NCBI RefSeq assembly: GCF_037126465.1
Contig: NC_088206.1
Span: 27,840,790-27,904,789 of the forward strand
Reading direction: 5' to 3'
Origin: Ornithodoros turicata
Taxonomy: Eukaryota; Arthropoda; Arachnida; Ixodida; Argasidae
DNA: 64,000 nt
Positions 13,209-25,105 of the stretch are shown in pieces; within the stretch, counting starts at the first letter, position 1, and each line of letters starts with the position of its first letter. The position numbers and the translations under genes are program-made. A model generated the notes under the pieces. That model had not been told where the DNA came from, made no database searches, and saw nothing but the letters and a program-made list of their open reading frames with translations.

Positions 13209-13641
13209 GTGCTGGGTAAGATGGCCGACAACGAGGTAAGCGCGCACATCGAACAGCGAATTGTCATGAAGTTTCTCGTGAATGAAGGCGTAAAGTCATC
13301 TGAAATTCACAAAAAACTTCAGGCTCAGTATGGCCACGATACACTTAGTCGCAGCAAAGCGTTTGAGTGGTGCAAACGGTTCCGAGACGGAAGACGCCAC
13401 TGAAGGCGTTCCTTGGGGGCCGCCACTTCAGCTGCGACGACGAAGTCAAGAACCCGGTCCGATTTGGGCTGCTACGCGCCGGTAAGGATTTCTACGCTGC
13501 TGGCATCCAAGCCCTCGTGAAACGCTGGGACAAGTGCATTAGTGCCGCTGGAGAGTACGTTGAAAAATAATTTCTCGCCTGTAAGTTCATTTTACTTTTG
13601 CGAAAAATGAAAAGTCCCGGTTTGACTTGAACCCCTTCGTA
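13209..13641 (+). pseudogene. internally deleted mariner transposase
   Basis: The first frame (13,209-13,403, 64 aa) is the N-terminal helix-turn-helix of mariner transposases, including 'FLVNEGVKSSEIHKKL' and 'SRSKAFEWCKRFRDGR'. A second frame (to 13,570) gives the transposase C-terminus ('DFYAAGIQALVKRWDKCI'). The whole catalytic D,D-34-D core between them is gone and the parts are in different frames, so no transposase can be made. A mariner-type end ('CCCGGTTTGACTTGAACCCC') follows at about 13,616-13,641. The matching 5' inverted repeat is absent: the fragment abuts 71-bp satellite directly. Copy in the 4.8-kb duplication at 18,008. Confidence 0.85.
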
Positions 13642-14061
13642 AAAGGACAATAAAACATTGTTGCGTCCAATTTATTTACGAATTTACTACCGCAGAGAAG
13701 AAGGAAAACACAAAGAATATTAAAATCAGAGTGAATGAATTCCAGAAGTAAGCAGGGTCAACCACGTCATGGATGTATTTTTAAAATGCTGTAAATACAA
13801 TATGCATCGTTACATGCCACCAGTGGCAACTACCATGCCAGCGTGGCATGTTGCGATTTTCTCTGTAGAAGGTGGTAGAGCGGAGAAAGCAACCACGGTT
13901 TTCAGAGATTCGCATGTCAGTTTAAAATTTACAAACAACTATGTTAATTTATAACATGTTTAATACCTCTCAGATAACGTTCAATCACGCGACAAAAGTG
14001 ATACAATTGTGGTAGACTCAGAGCGGCACCGGACATTTGCTCACCGCCCAAAAGCCCAGAG

Positions 14062-14337
14062 GCCTCGGTGGCTCAGTCGGTAGCGTGTTCGCCTTCTGAT
14101 CCCGAGATCGCGGGTTCGAACCCGACCGAGGACGCCAGCAACTTGGTGGCAGGGTACAAGTTGCTTAGACACGCCGTCTTCCGCGAGGGACGTTAAATAC
14201 GGGGTGCCGTGTGATGAGCTTTCATCGCACGTTAAAGAACCCTCAGGTGGGCAAAAGCAATCCACAGACCGACCGCTGTGGCGTCGCTCATGATCTCAGT
14301 TGTCTCGCGACGTAAACAACCGATTATTGTTATAATA
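14062..14337 (+). mobile_element. tRNA-derived SINE with 14-bp target duplication
   Basis: The 5' part is tRNA-like: a 7-bp acceptor-like pairing (GCCTCGG with CCGAGGA nearby), box A 'TGGCTCAGTCGG' and box B 'GGTTCGAACCC' are RNA polymerase III internal promoter elements. The body includes 'GTTAAAGAACCCTCAGGTGG', which I recognise from SINEs abundant in ixodid ticks (Ruka-like; recognition from memory). The tail is 'ATTATTGTTATAATA'. A 14-bp direct repeat CCAAAAGCCCAGAG flanks it exactly (14,048-14,061 and 14,338-14,351), so insertion boundaries are certain. It is not a functional tRNA gene, since box B runs into SINE body instead of a closed cloverleaf. Confidence 0.9.
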
Positions 14338-17300
14338 CCAAAAGCCCAGAGCGTAAAAATGCTCACCAAGTTTTTTTACGTGCCTGTTGTTTTCGCAAGT
14401 GTCGTAAACAAGGACAAATGGCCGAGGCAAACCAGGGGTGGTAGACTCGTCGTATCTTGAAACACGAAGAAAGTTCAAGAGATGGGAGGTAGGGCAACCA
14501 TTGCATGCTTTCCGTAGCCCACGTGAGCGCTCGTCAATCAAACCTCAGGTCAAGGTTACCGTGACGCGGGCACTTCGAAATATTTTCATGACGTCAAAAT
14601 CACGTTTTGGTTGTCCCGGGGGATGGTGTCTTTGCAGATTTCGACAATGTAAACAATTCGGGAGATATGGGGAAAGACAGCCGTTGGACCGTTTCCCTGC
14701 CCCGCGTGACGGCCCGTGTTGTCAATCAAACCAAAGTTCATGAAAAGAAGATGCAGCTTTTGGCAGAAGTTCCGTGGCGTCAAAATGACGTTGCGCAATT
14801 TTTCACCGAGAAAAGTTTATGGAAAGATAGTGACGAACTTTGAAGTTTGTTAGAAAGACTGCGGCCGCTTTTATTGCCGTGCCTTTACTACTGCGCCTCT
14901 GACTCCCTATTTATCATGAGTGTATGAAGATACGTTTTAAATGCCAAGGAGGATTTTTGCCAGTGTTACCGACTGTATAAGAACGCTGTCGGTCGCTGTG
15001 TGACCATCTGCGCAGAGCCTACACTCTCAGAACAGAACTTCACCGCATAGCATGTTGTGCGCCAACTACAGGAAGGAAGGAACTTGAAGGAAGGGCACAG
15101 GGAGATTTCAAGGTGGTAGCTCCGCTCCGAAATGGTGGAATCAAAGGCATGGGCTTGAAGGAAGGGCACAGGGAGATTTCAAGGTGGTAGCTCCGCTCCG
15201 AAATGGTGGAATCAAAGGCATGGGCTTGAAGGAAGGGCACAGGGAGATTTCAAGGTGGTAGCTCCGCTCCGAAATTGTGGAATCAAAGGCATGGGCTTGA
15301 AGGAAGGGCACAGGGAGATTTCAAGGTGGTAGCTCCGCTCCGAAATGGTGGAATCAAAGGCATGGGCTTGAAGGAAGGGCACAGGGAGATTTCAAGGTGG
15401 TAGCTCCGCTCCGAAATGGTGGAATCAAAGGCATGGGCTTGAAGGAAGGGCACAGGGAGATTTCAAGGTGGTAGCTCCGCTCCAAAATCTTGGAATGAAA
15501 GGCACGGGCTTGAAGGAAGGGCACAGGGAGATTTCAAGGTGGTAGCTCCGCTCCAAAATGTTGGAATGAAAGGCACGGGCATGGAGAAAGGGCATGTGGA
15601 GATTTTAAGGCATCAGCTCTGCTCCAAAATGCCGGAATGAGAGGCACGGGCATGGAGGAAGCGCACGGGGATATTTCATGGCTGCACCCCCACTCAAAAA
15701 TGTCGGAATGAAAGGCACGGGCATGCAGAAATGGCACGGGGAGATTTCAAGGCGGTAGCTCCGTTCCAAAATGGTGGAATCAAAGGCATGGTCTTGAAGG
15801 AAGGGCAGAGGGAGATTTCAAGGCAGTAGGTCTGCTCAAAAATGTCCGAATGAAAGGCACGGGCATGCAGAAATGTCACGGGGAGATTTCAATGCAGTAG
15901 CTCCACTCCTAGATGGCAGAATCAAAGGCAACGGCATGGAGGAAGGACATGGGGAGATTTCAAGGCGGTAGCTCCGTTCCAAAATGGTGGAATCAAAGGC
16001 ACTTGTATGGAGGAAGCACACAGGGAGATTCCAAGGCTGTACCCCCAGTCCGAAATGTCGCAATGAAAGGCACGGGCATGGAGAGAGGGCACGGGGAGAT
16101 TCCAAGGCTGTACCCCCGCTCCAAAATGCCGGAATCAAAGGCACGGGCATCGGGACATTTTAAGGCAGTAACTCCGCTCCGAAATGGTGGAATCAAAGGC
16201 ATGGTCTTGAAGGAAGGGCACAGGGAGATTTCAAGGCAGTAGCTCTGCTCAAAAAAGTCAGAATGAAAGGCACGGGCATGCAGAAATGTCACGGGGAGAT
16301 TTCAAGGCGGTAGCTCCATTCCAAAATGGCGGAATCAAAGGCACTTGTATGGAGGAAGCACACAGGGAGATTCCAAGGCTGTACCCCCAGTCCGAAATGT
16401 CGCAATGAAAGGCACGGGCATGGAGAGAGGGCACGGGGGTGATTCCAAGGCTGTACCCCCGCTCCAAAATGCCGGAATCAAAGGCACGGGCATCGGGACA
16501 TTTTAAGGCAGTAGCTCCGCTCCGAAATGGTGGAATCAAAGGCATGGGCTTGAAGGAAGGGCACAGGGAGATTTCAAGGTGGTAGCTCCGCTCCAAAATG
16601 TTGGAATGAAAGGCACGGGCATGGGGAAAGGGCATGTGGAGATTTTAAGGCATCAGCTCTGCTCCAAAATGCCGGAATGAGAGGCACGGGCATGGAGGAA
16701 GCGCACGGGGATATTTCATGGCTGCACCCCCACTCAAAAATGTCGGAATGAAAGGCACGGGCATGCAGAAATGGCACGGGGAGATTTCAATGCAGTAGCT
16801 CCACTCCTAAATGGCAGAATCAAAGGCACCGGCTTGAAGGAAGGGCACAGGGAGATTTCAAGGTGGTAGCTCCGCTCCGAAATGGTGGAATCAAAGGCAT
16901 GGGCTTGAAGGAAGGGCACAGGGAGATTTCAAGGTGGTAGCTCCGCTCCAAAATGTTGGAATGAAAGGCACGGGCTTGAAGGAAGGGCACAGGGAGATTT
17001 CAAGGTGGTAGCTCCGCTCCAAAATGTTGGAATGAAAGGCACGGGCATGGAGAAAGGGCATGTGGAGATTTTAAGGCATCAGCTCTGCTCCAAAATGCCG
17101 GAATGAGAGGCACGGGCATGGAGGAAGCGCACGGGGATATTTCATGGCTGCACCCCCACTCAAAAATGTCGGAATGAAAGGCACGGGCATGTAGAAATGG
17201 CACGGGGAGATTTCAATGCAGTAGCTCCACTCCTAAATGGCGGAATCAAAGGCACCGGCTTGAAGGAAGGGCACAGGGAGATTTCAAGGTGGTAGCTCCG

Positions 17301-18007
17301 CTCCAAAATGCTGGAATGAAAGGCACGGGCATGGAGAAAGGGCATGGGGGGATTTTAAGGCAGTAGCTCCGCTCCAAAATGGCGGAATTAAAGTCATGGG
17401 CATAGACGAAGGGCACGGGGAAGTTTAAAGGCGGTAGCTCCGCACCAAAATGCCGGAATGAAAGGCACGGGCATGGAGAAAGGGCATGTGGAGATTTTAA
17501 GGCGTCAGCTCTGCTCTAAAATGGCGGAATGAAAGACACGGGCATGTTGAAAGGGCATGGAGAGATTTCAAGGCGGTAGTTTCGCTCCCAAATGCTGGGA
17601 TTAAAGACACGGACATAGAGAAAGGGCATGGGTAGCTTTTCAGGCAGTAGCTCCGCTGAAAAATGGCGGAATCAATGGCACGGGCATGCAGGAAGGACAC
17701 GGGGAGATTTCAAGTCTGTACCCCCGCTCCAAAATGGCTGACTGAAAGGCATGGGCATGGGGAAAGAGTACGGGGAGATTTCAAGGTGGTAGCTACGTCA
17801 AAAATCCCGGACTGAGAGATACGGGTATGAAGAAAGGGCACAGTGAGATTTCAAGGCGGTAGCTCCGCTTCAAAATGCTGGAATGAAAGGCACAGGCATG
17901 AAGGAAGGGTATGTGCAGATTTTAAGGCATCAGCTCTGCTCTAAAATGGCGGAATCAAAGGCACGGGCATGGAAGAAGGGCACGGGGAGATTTCTAGGCA
18001 GTAGTTC

Positions 18008-18440
18008 GTGCTGGGTAAGATGGCCGACAACGAGGTAAGCGCGCACATCGAACAGCGAATTGTCATGAAGTTTCTCGTGAATGAAGGCGTAAAGTCATCT
18101 GAAATTCACAAAAAACTTCAGGCTCAGTATGGCCACGATACACTTAGTCGCAGCAAAGCGTTTGAGTGGTGCAAACGGTTCCGAGACGGAAGACGCCACT
18201 GAAGGCGTTCCTTGGGGGCCGCCACTTCAGCTGCGACGACGAAGTCAAGAACCCGGTCCGATTTGGGCTGCTACGCGCCGGTAAGGATTTCTACGCTGCT
18301 GGCATCCAAGCCCTCGTGAAACGCTGGGACAAGTGCATTAGTGCCGCTGGAGAGTACGTTGAAAAATAATTTCTCGCCTGTAAGTTCATTTTACTTTTGC
18401 GAAAAATGAAAAGTCCCGGTTTGACTTGAACCCCTTCGTA
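18008..18440 (+). pseudogene. internally deleted mariner transposase (duplicate)
   Basis: Copy of the 13,209 fragment inside the second 4.8-kb unit, with the same deletion and the same frame change. The two fragments are therefore one insertion and one internal deletion, later duplicated together with the surrounding satellite, and not two independent mariner insertions. Confidence 0.85.
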
Positions 18441-18860
18441 AAAGGACAATAAAACATTGTTGCGTCCAATTTATTTACGAATTTACTACCGCAGAGAAGA
18501 AGGAAAACACAAAGAATATTAAAATCAGAGTGAATGAATTCCAGAAGTAAGCAGGGTCAACCACGTCATGGATGTATTTTTAAAATGCTGTAAATACAAT
18601 ATGCATCGTTACATGCCACCAGTGGCAACTACCATGCCAGCGTGGCATGTTGCGATTTTCTCTGTAGAAGGTGGTAGAGCGGAGAAAGCAACCACGGTTT
18701 TCAGAGATTCGCATGTCAGTTTAAAATTTACAAACAACTATGTTAATTTATAACATGTTTAATACCTCTCAGATAACGTTCAATCACGCGACAAAAGTGA
18801 TACAATTGTGGTAGACTCAGAGCGGCACCGGACATTTGCTCACCGCCCAAAAGCCCAGAG

Positions 18861-19136
18861 GCCTCGGTGGCTCAGTCGGTAGCGTGTTCGCCTTCTGATC
18901 CCGAGATCGCGGGTTCGAACCCGACCGAGGACGCCAGCAACTTGGTGGCAGGGTACAAGTTGCTTAGACACGCCGTCTTCCGCGAGGGACGTTAAATACG
19001 GGGTGCCGTGTGATGAGCTTTCATCGCACGTTAAAGAACCCTCAGGTGGGCAAAAGCAATCCACAGACCGACCGCTGTGGCGTCGCTCATGATCTCAGTT
19101 GTCTCGCGACGTAAACAACCGATTATTGTTATAATA
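18861..19136 (+). mobile_element. tRNA-derived SINE (duplicate copy)
   Basis: Identical SINE in the second 4.8-kb unit, with the same 14-bp CCAAAAGCCCAGAG flanks (18,847-18,860 and 19,137-19,150). Its presence with identical target duplication shows it was copied by the segmental duplication and not inserted separately. Confidence 0.9.
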
Positions 19137-19891
19137 CCAAAAGCCCAGAGCGTAAAAATGCTCACCAAGTTTTTTTACGTGCCTGTTGTTTTCGCAAGTG
19201 TCGTAAACAAGGACAAATGGCCGAGGCAAACCAGGGGTGGTAGACTCGTCGTATCTTGAAACACGAAGAAAGTTCAAGAGATGGGAGGTAGGGCAACCAT
19301 TGCATGCTTTCCGTAGCCCACGTGAGCGCTCGTCAATCAAACCTCAGGTCAAGGTTACCGTGACGCGGGCACTTCGAAATATTTTCATGACGTCAAAATC
19401 ACGTTTTGGTTGTCCCGGGGGATGGTGTCTTTGCAGATTTCGACAATGTAAACAATTCGGGAGATATGGGGAAAGACAGCCGTTGGACCGTTTCCCTGCC
19501 CCGCGTGACGGCCCGTGTTGTCAATCAAACCAAAGTTCATGAAAAGAAGATGCAGCTTTTGGCAGAAGTTCCGTGGCGTCAAAATGACGTTGCGCAATTT
19601 TTCACCGAGAAAAGTTTATGGAAAGATAGTGACGAACTTTGAAGTTTGTTAGAAAGACTGCGGCCGCTTTTATTGCCGTGCCTTTACTACTGCGCCTCTG
19701 ACTCCCTATTTATCATGAGTGTATGAAGATACGTTTTAAATGCCAAGGAGGATTTTTGCCAGTGTTACCGACTGTATAAGAACGCTGTCGGTCGCTGTGT
19801 GACCATCTGCGCAGAGCCTACACTCTCAGAACAGAACTTCACCGCATAGCATGTTGTGCGCCAACTACAGCCACGAATGATATGCTTATCG

Positions 19892-19987
19892 CTTCTGATT
19901 TGAAGAGAGAGGGGGACATAGGCATTTTTATAGCAATTATCACATATCCAAATTGCTATACGCCCCCCTCGCTCTTCGAATCAGAAG
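19892..19987. mobile_element. 96-bp hairpin element (MITE-like)
   Basis: Imperfect inverted repeat: outer arms CTTCTGATTTGAAGAGAGAG against CTCTTCGAATCAGAAG with C/G-rich stretches, and an inner pair TATAGCAATT / AATTGCTATA around a 12-nt loop. It begins 22 bp after the edge of the 4.8-kb duplication. No coding capacity; no target duplication resolved. Confidence 0.6.
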
Positions 19988-19989
19988 AG

Positions 19990-22900
19990 TAGTAATAGTT
20001 GGGTGAGAAACTACGGCCGGTCCACTCAGCAACCTGGACCCCTGGGCTCTGCCCTGAGCCCTGCTCGTATTTTTCCCCGCGCTGCGCGCGTGCGGAGGGT
20101 TGTCCGCGTGCTTATCGGCTGGGGGAGGGCTGCGTGCGCGCTTACTCTCTCACATTTTTCAGCCTGGGCCAACTTCTTTCGACATTTTTGAGCCTTGGCC
20201 GACTTGGTTCGCGTATTTTTTCCCGCACCCGGCGGGCGGCGCTCGGGTGGAGGCGCTTACCAGTGGGTGGCGCGTGGCTGGAGGGCTGCGTGAGGGCTTA
20301 CCCGCTCACATTTTTCAGCCTGGGTCGACTTCTTTCGTAATTTTTCAATCTATGCCGACTTCATTCGTAATTTTTTTTTCAGCTACAACAGGTGTGCAGT
20401 AGGCTGTTTACATGCAAAGGATAGCCATACACAAAAGTACAAGTGAAAATATATTTATTAAAGTCTTTAGTGTCAGAAATTATGTTATGACTCTGTGTGA
20501 AGGAGAAAAACCCAGCCAAAAAACCTGATGCAGAAGAAACACAATACACATAACAAAGAATATACTTATTACATGCATGATGCAATAGCATTGAATAGGT
20601 ATCACTGATCAAACACAATATTTTTTTATGAACTGTAATCATACACACAAGTTTTCAATGAATCAGAATTAAAATGCAGTAGCACATTTAATCAAAGATG
20701 TTCTTAATCAATACGATTATAATCAAAATTACAAGTTTTATTATAAAAAGTCTGAGATGTGAGAACCTGATAGATGTAAGTAATTTCGAGCACAATATGG
20801 AAGCTAAGTTTAATATTCCAATATGACACAAATTTAATTAATCAATTTCTATTGAAGTGAATAGCGCAGACATAAGGAAATAATTCGAATCAACACATAG
20901 CATTAATATAGAACCAATCATCCAACATGCAGGGAAACAATAGCTACACCATATCAAAACGAGAAACGGACACCGCATTTAATCAAAGAATATATTCTTA
21001 ATCAATATGATTACAAACAAAATTACAAGTTGTATTATAAAATGTCTAATATTCCAATACATGAGAACCATCAGTGCAAAAGCGGGAAGTTCTGATAGTT
21101 GTATGTAATTAACTGTGAACAGCAGAGACCCTGGAAGACTATGGGACACGAACACAAGAGGAAATAAAATCTATACTACTACAAAGAAGTTATTCTTAAT
21201 CAAAACAACATCAGTCAGAAAATCATCATTTCATCTATCATTCAGAAAATCAGAAGAAAAATCGAACTCATCAGAAAATAGACATGTTAAAAATGAACTT
21301 CACCACATAGCACGCTCCTAGCCAACAAACACAACTAGTGATATCTGCCCTGATTTGTTGAAGACGGGTGCCAATAGATGTATGGAAGACCACGGAACAC
21401 GAACGACACGAACACAAGAGGAAATAAAATCTCTACCACTACAAAGAAGAAATTCTTAATCAATATGATGACAATCAAATTACAAGTTGTATTATAAAAA
21501 GTATAATATTCCTATATGTGAGAACCATCATTCCAATAGCGTGAATATCTGTCATGACATTTCGAGCGCAATAGGGAATCTCAGTTTCATATTCCAACAT
21601 TACTCAACTTTTAATTAATCCATTTCTTATTAAGTGAACAGCATAGACGTAAGGAAATAACGAGGAACAACACAATCAACAGCTACAAATAATAGAGAGC
21701 TAAACCACCGTCCAACACATAGAGAAATAATAGCTAATCAATCTATCAAAAGGCGAAATAGCACAGACTTAACACTATAGCACAGACTTAACGCTGAAGA
21801 ACAGAGGAACACACGGCGACACGTAAACAACAACAGAAGAAAATAATCTATCATTGAACCAACCTTGATGGGAGGTATCCAAGACGTAGAAAATATGCAC
21901 TGTTTTCATCTCGGTTTTCACTCTTTTCCTCAAAGCCGGGAGACTTTATTTCTATATCTATGTGACCATAGCACCGCGCATGCTTTATCACTCAAGGGGT
22001 TATGGGCTATATTACTTCGTCCAGCAAACGGGGCGCTCTAGAGGTCAGATAAGAGAGTTCAAAGGCGATATATTTTATTGTGCAGCGCAAATAGATGTCG
22101 ATATCACTCGCGGGGATCACTATGTTTTCGCATCCTTTCCTTGAAACGGAAATCTTTCGTCAAAGTTGTTAACAAGTCGACTAAGTTTGTAGAGATGCGA
22201 TATTGTTATTGAACATGTAGAGAAAGTCCAAATTATTAATTGGTAGCAACGATACTCAATCAAAAAACGAGAAACAAATTTAATTACATCAATTTTTGTA
22301 ATATCTTGAAACAGAAATTTCTAATGAACCACACAGAAATATCAAATGTGAAATGCAACTCAGAGTTATGAGGCATTCCCATCTTCGAGGTACTTACTTA
22401 TGTCAATCGAGTGAACAATTGAAACAAATGCAAGACAATTATTTCAGGCAGTAAGTTCACAACTCATAGAATATCAGTCGAGTGAATACTTGAAACAAAG
22501 TCAAAACAATAATTCTCACGACAGGTGGAGATTATAGCATTCTAAACCAGATAATAAAATTTTAATCAATAAAATAAACATAGATATGCTTTTAATTAAG
22601 TGTAGATGTGCACTTGAAAACAGAAGAGACAATTGCTCTACATTGAAAAGATGGACAGATTTTGTACTCGATACCATAAGTCATGGGAAGATGTGATAAA
22701 AAAACTGCTTCGGAATGGAGGAGCCGTGAAACGATTCCATTATCGCTGCATTTCAATACGTCCTAGACATGGTCGTATTCGGAGATATGGTACAAACTAC
22801 AGAACTGAAGGTGCGAGAATTTATATGCTGAATCTACAATACTTATAAAAATATCTGCACGTCAACGTCGGAAAGGCCACTGGGATTGATGGCGGAGTTT

Positions 22901-23033
22901 TTGAGGTTTGCTAACGAAGAATTGAAATACACTAGACCAGATGTAATTGTAATCATTGCAATGGGCCTTGCATTCATCAAGAAAGCAGTCGGATCAAATT
23001 ATCATATACAAGCGGTCTATATCGCACGGTTCA
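19990..23033. other. non-coding, first GC-rich then AT-rich repeats
   Basis: 20.0-20.4 kb is GC-rich and contains a roughly 140-bp imperfect duplication around 'CACATTTTTCAGCCTGGG' (about 20,150 and 20,305). 20.4-22.9 kb is AT-rich. A segment with 'TTCTTAATCAATA' followed by 'AAATTACAAGTT' and 'TATTATAAAA' occurs three times, at about 20,700, 20,990 and 21,450, with 'GACATAAGGAAATAA'-like sequence after the first and third. These are diverged dispersed or tandem copies. I find no open frame here with recognisable protein character. Confidence 0.6.
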
Positions 23034-23502
23034 TTAAAGCTCAGCTCCGCCGATTTTCGACTGCGACAGAATGGAGCCATGCTTGGGCTGTGCGTTCGTT
23101 TCCGCACAGGGAGCATACATGTGAAAAATTTTCACCCATTTGTTTGTAGTTTTTAAGAAAACAATTTTTTAAATTTCCCTGGCACAGCGGTCCTGTGGTC
23201 GGCAAACCCTGACCAATCCCGGCTTCGTCCTGGCTTAGTCGCGCTCGTGGCTTGGCTAACGCCAAATCGTCGATGCGATGGCGAGCCACGAGCGCGGCTA
23301 AGCCAGGACGAAGCCGTGATTGGTCAGGGTTTGCCGACCACAGGACCGCCGTGCCAGGGAAATTTAAAAAATTGTTTTCTGAAAAACTACAAACAAATGG
23401 GTGAAAATTTTTCACATGTATGCTCCCTGTGCGGAAACGAACGCACAGCCCAAGCATGGCTCCATTCTGTCGCAGTCGAAAATCGGCGGAGCTGAGCTTT
23501 AA
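23034..23502. mobile_element. 469-bp palindromic fold-back element in TTAA
   Basis: Nearly perfect inverted repeat with arms of about 215 bp and a loop of about 30 bp (about 23,252-23,285). Outer ends read TTAA-AGCTCAGCTCCGCCG and the exact mirror. Flanking TTAA at both ends suggests a piggyBac-type target site. The ends resemble those of the 26,097-47,900 element (AGGTCAGCTCCGGAG). The long frame read through it is a consequence of symmetry. No transposase is encoded, so it is non-autonomous. Confidence 0.85.
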
Positions 23503-24012
23503 TCAACGCTGGATTCAAGCGCCCAATAATTAGAATAAACTATTTAATGTCTTCGGAATTCATCAATGAAGACAACAAACGAAAACTTCAGAGTTTGAAA
23601 TAGAACTGTAATTTATCGAAATAAACAAGTGTATAACTGAAACAATAAATGTAACCTTTGTCATCATTATAATGAATTCTACGCATCACAATGAAAAGCA
23701 CCTTGCATTTGGCATGGCTAGACTGAGAACAGTGATCGCTAAGGAAACGAATATTCCACACTGTGTGTAAGAATTCTCATAATGAGACCTGACCATCAAA
23801 TAGGTTGTGCCCGACTACACTCTGTACAAGTTCAACATGCGAAGGATAGAATTGCCGGAGAAGGACCGGTCATTGAAACTTAGAGGCATGATACATCAGT
23901 CTATGATTACAAAAAAGCTAATCTCTTGTGAAAACTTATCATATTTCATGAATTAAATTCCACAGTGCATGTATATTTCTCAAACAGTTGCACTAGCCCA
24001 GACGTAGTAAAA

Positions 24013-25105
24013 GACGAAGAAAAGGCGTCTTTGACAAGCAACCCGATTGGAGTGCGGAATAAATAAATATTTTCGTCAACACAGTTGTCCATTTGTATGA
24101 CTGGATAGGAAAAAGAAGCCGTCCAAGATAGGGCAAAACAGGAAATAAGGCAAGATAACTGATTGCGGCGGGATAAGTCAAAGCGTTCGCGACAACTTTT
24201 ACAATCGCATTCGGGTTCAGTGCCTGCGAGATAATACGAAGCCTTCGCGAAAAGCGAATCTATTATCAAATGCTGCGATGGAAATGGAAGATTTTACAAG
24301 CATGATGTGCAGGCCAAGTCTACATTTCTAATCACGTAATCTTCCTAACACACGGCACACAAACGTATATGGAATAATTTCCAAGTGGCAATCAGATTTT
24401 GGTAGAAACGGTTCACACAACCGCCACCAGAAATGATTAACCAGTATACAATGAAGATGAGCGTTGTGCATAAACACAATGGAAGATATGTTATATTGAT
24501 TATACTAAGCAGATCAGCGCAGGTCACACATAAACATAGATCCAATCCACAAAATGTACTCGAGATTTCCCGTAGCCATACAGAAAAACTACCACATTAT
24601 TTTAGTGTGATAGCATCCGGGCACCAGAATGGCCATGCTTTAATTTTATAAGTTCATAGCTCATACGTTGTAAAACGCAAATTCCACACTAAAGAGCATT
24701 TTCTTTCAATTTTCAAAGTCAAAACTGCACGCTATTTCTTGCATTTTTTGAAATATATAGATTAAAAAGTTGTGCATATACTCACACATACTATACAAGA
24801 TATTTGATTGTGGCTTAAATGCTAAAATTTATCGATTCACATTCAGGAGAAGTGGTGACTACCACACATCAGTAAGACATTAATTAAAATTTCAACAGGT
24901 GTTGCAATTGATGATCGGTGTTGTAGAATGTGTAATTTCACAATACGCAAGCTTGAGCTCGCTCACTCTGATGAGCACTCTTTCATGATAACAGATAATT
25001 TAATCGAATGGATTGATATTTTCTATATACACTATAACATAATACGAATTCTTTATGTCGTGGATATTAAAAGTTACGAATATCTTCCGAACGAAATTTA
25101 CTTAA
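24013..25105 (+). repeat. partial copy of the 60.7-61.3 kb core sequence
   Basis: Plus-strand sequence matches the reverse complement of about 60,775-61,262: the last codons and 3' flank of the core gene, 'AGTTGTGCATATACTCACAC', 'GTGGTGACTACCACACATCA' and 'GTCGTGGATATTAAAAGTTA'. This copy has about 620 bp more (about 24,110-24,730) than the 61-kb copy. It stops precisely at a TTAA (25,102-25,105) where foreign DNA begins. The homology resumes at the TTAA at 47,901, so one copy has been split by the 25.1-47.9 kb insertions. Confidence 0.85.

Larger units (their letters stand above)
10283..15071. repeat. 4.8-kb segmental tandem duplication, copy 1
   Basis: Satellite, mariner fragment, SINE and a unique tail, repeated at about 15,083-19,870 with an offset of 4800 then 4799 bp. 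A 1-bp difference lies near 13,000 (GCTCAAAAATC against GTCAAAAATC in copy 2). The end point is clear: both copies share sequence up to 'GCGCCAACTACAG'; copy 1 then jumps back into satellite and copy 2 continues into new DNA. The start is uncertain by multiples of 71 bp because it lies in satellite. Confidence 0.93.
15083..19870. repeat. 4.8-kb segmental tandem duplication, copy 2
   Basis: Second copy of 10,283-15,071. Differences I noticed: GAAATTGTGG at about 15,275 against GAAATGGTGG in copy 1; GAGATTTCAATG at about 16,780 against GAGAGTTCAGTG at about 11,980; and the 1-bp indel near 17,800. Fewer than about ten differences over 4.8 kb point to a young duplication or to ongoing homogenisation. 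Confidence 0.93.

Noticed and set aside
14062..14136. Functional tRNA gene
   Set aside because: Boxes A and B are present but the sequence continues into a SINE body with a 14-bp target duplication, so it is a tRNA-derived retroposon.
14438..14843. 101- and 78-aa plus-strand frames in the duplicated unique block
   Set aside because: They overlap each other and a minus-strand frame, and no family features are seen. Duplication makes them appear conserved at 19.24-19.64 kb.
19999..20402. 113- and 100-aa frames in GC-rich DNA
   Set aside because: Low-complexity translation from a short tandem duplication; no start context, domain or splice support.
23041..23457. 138-aa minus-strand frame
   Set aside because: It lies wholly in a palindrome and its mirror is also open; the symmetry of the fold-back element explains it.
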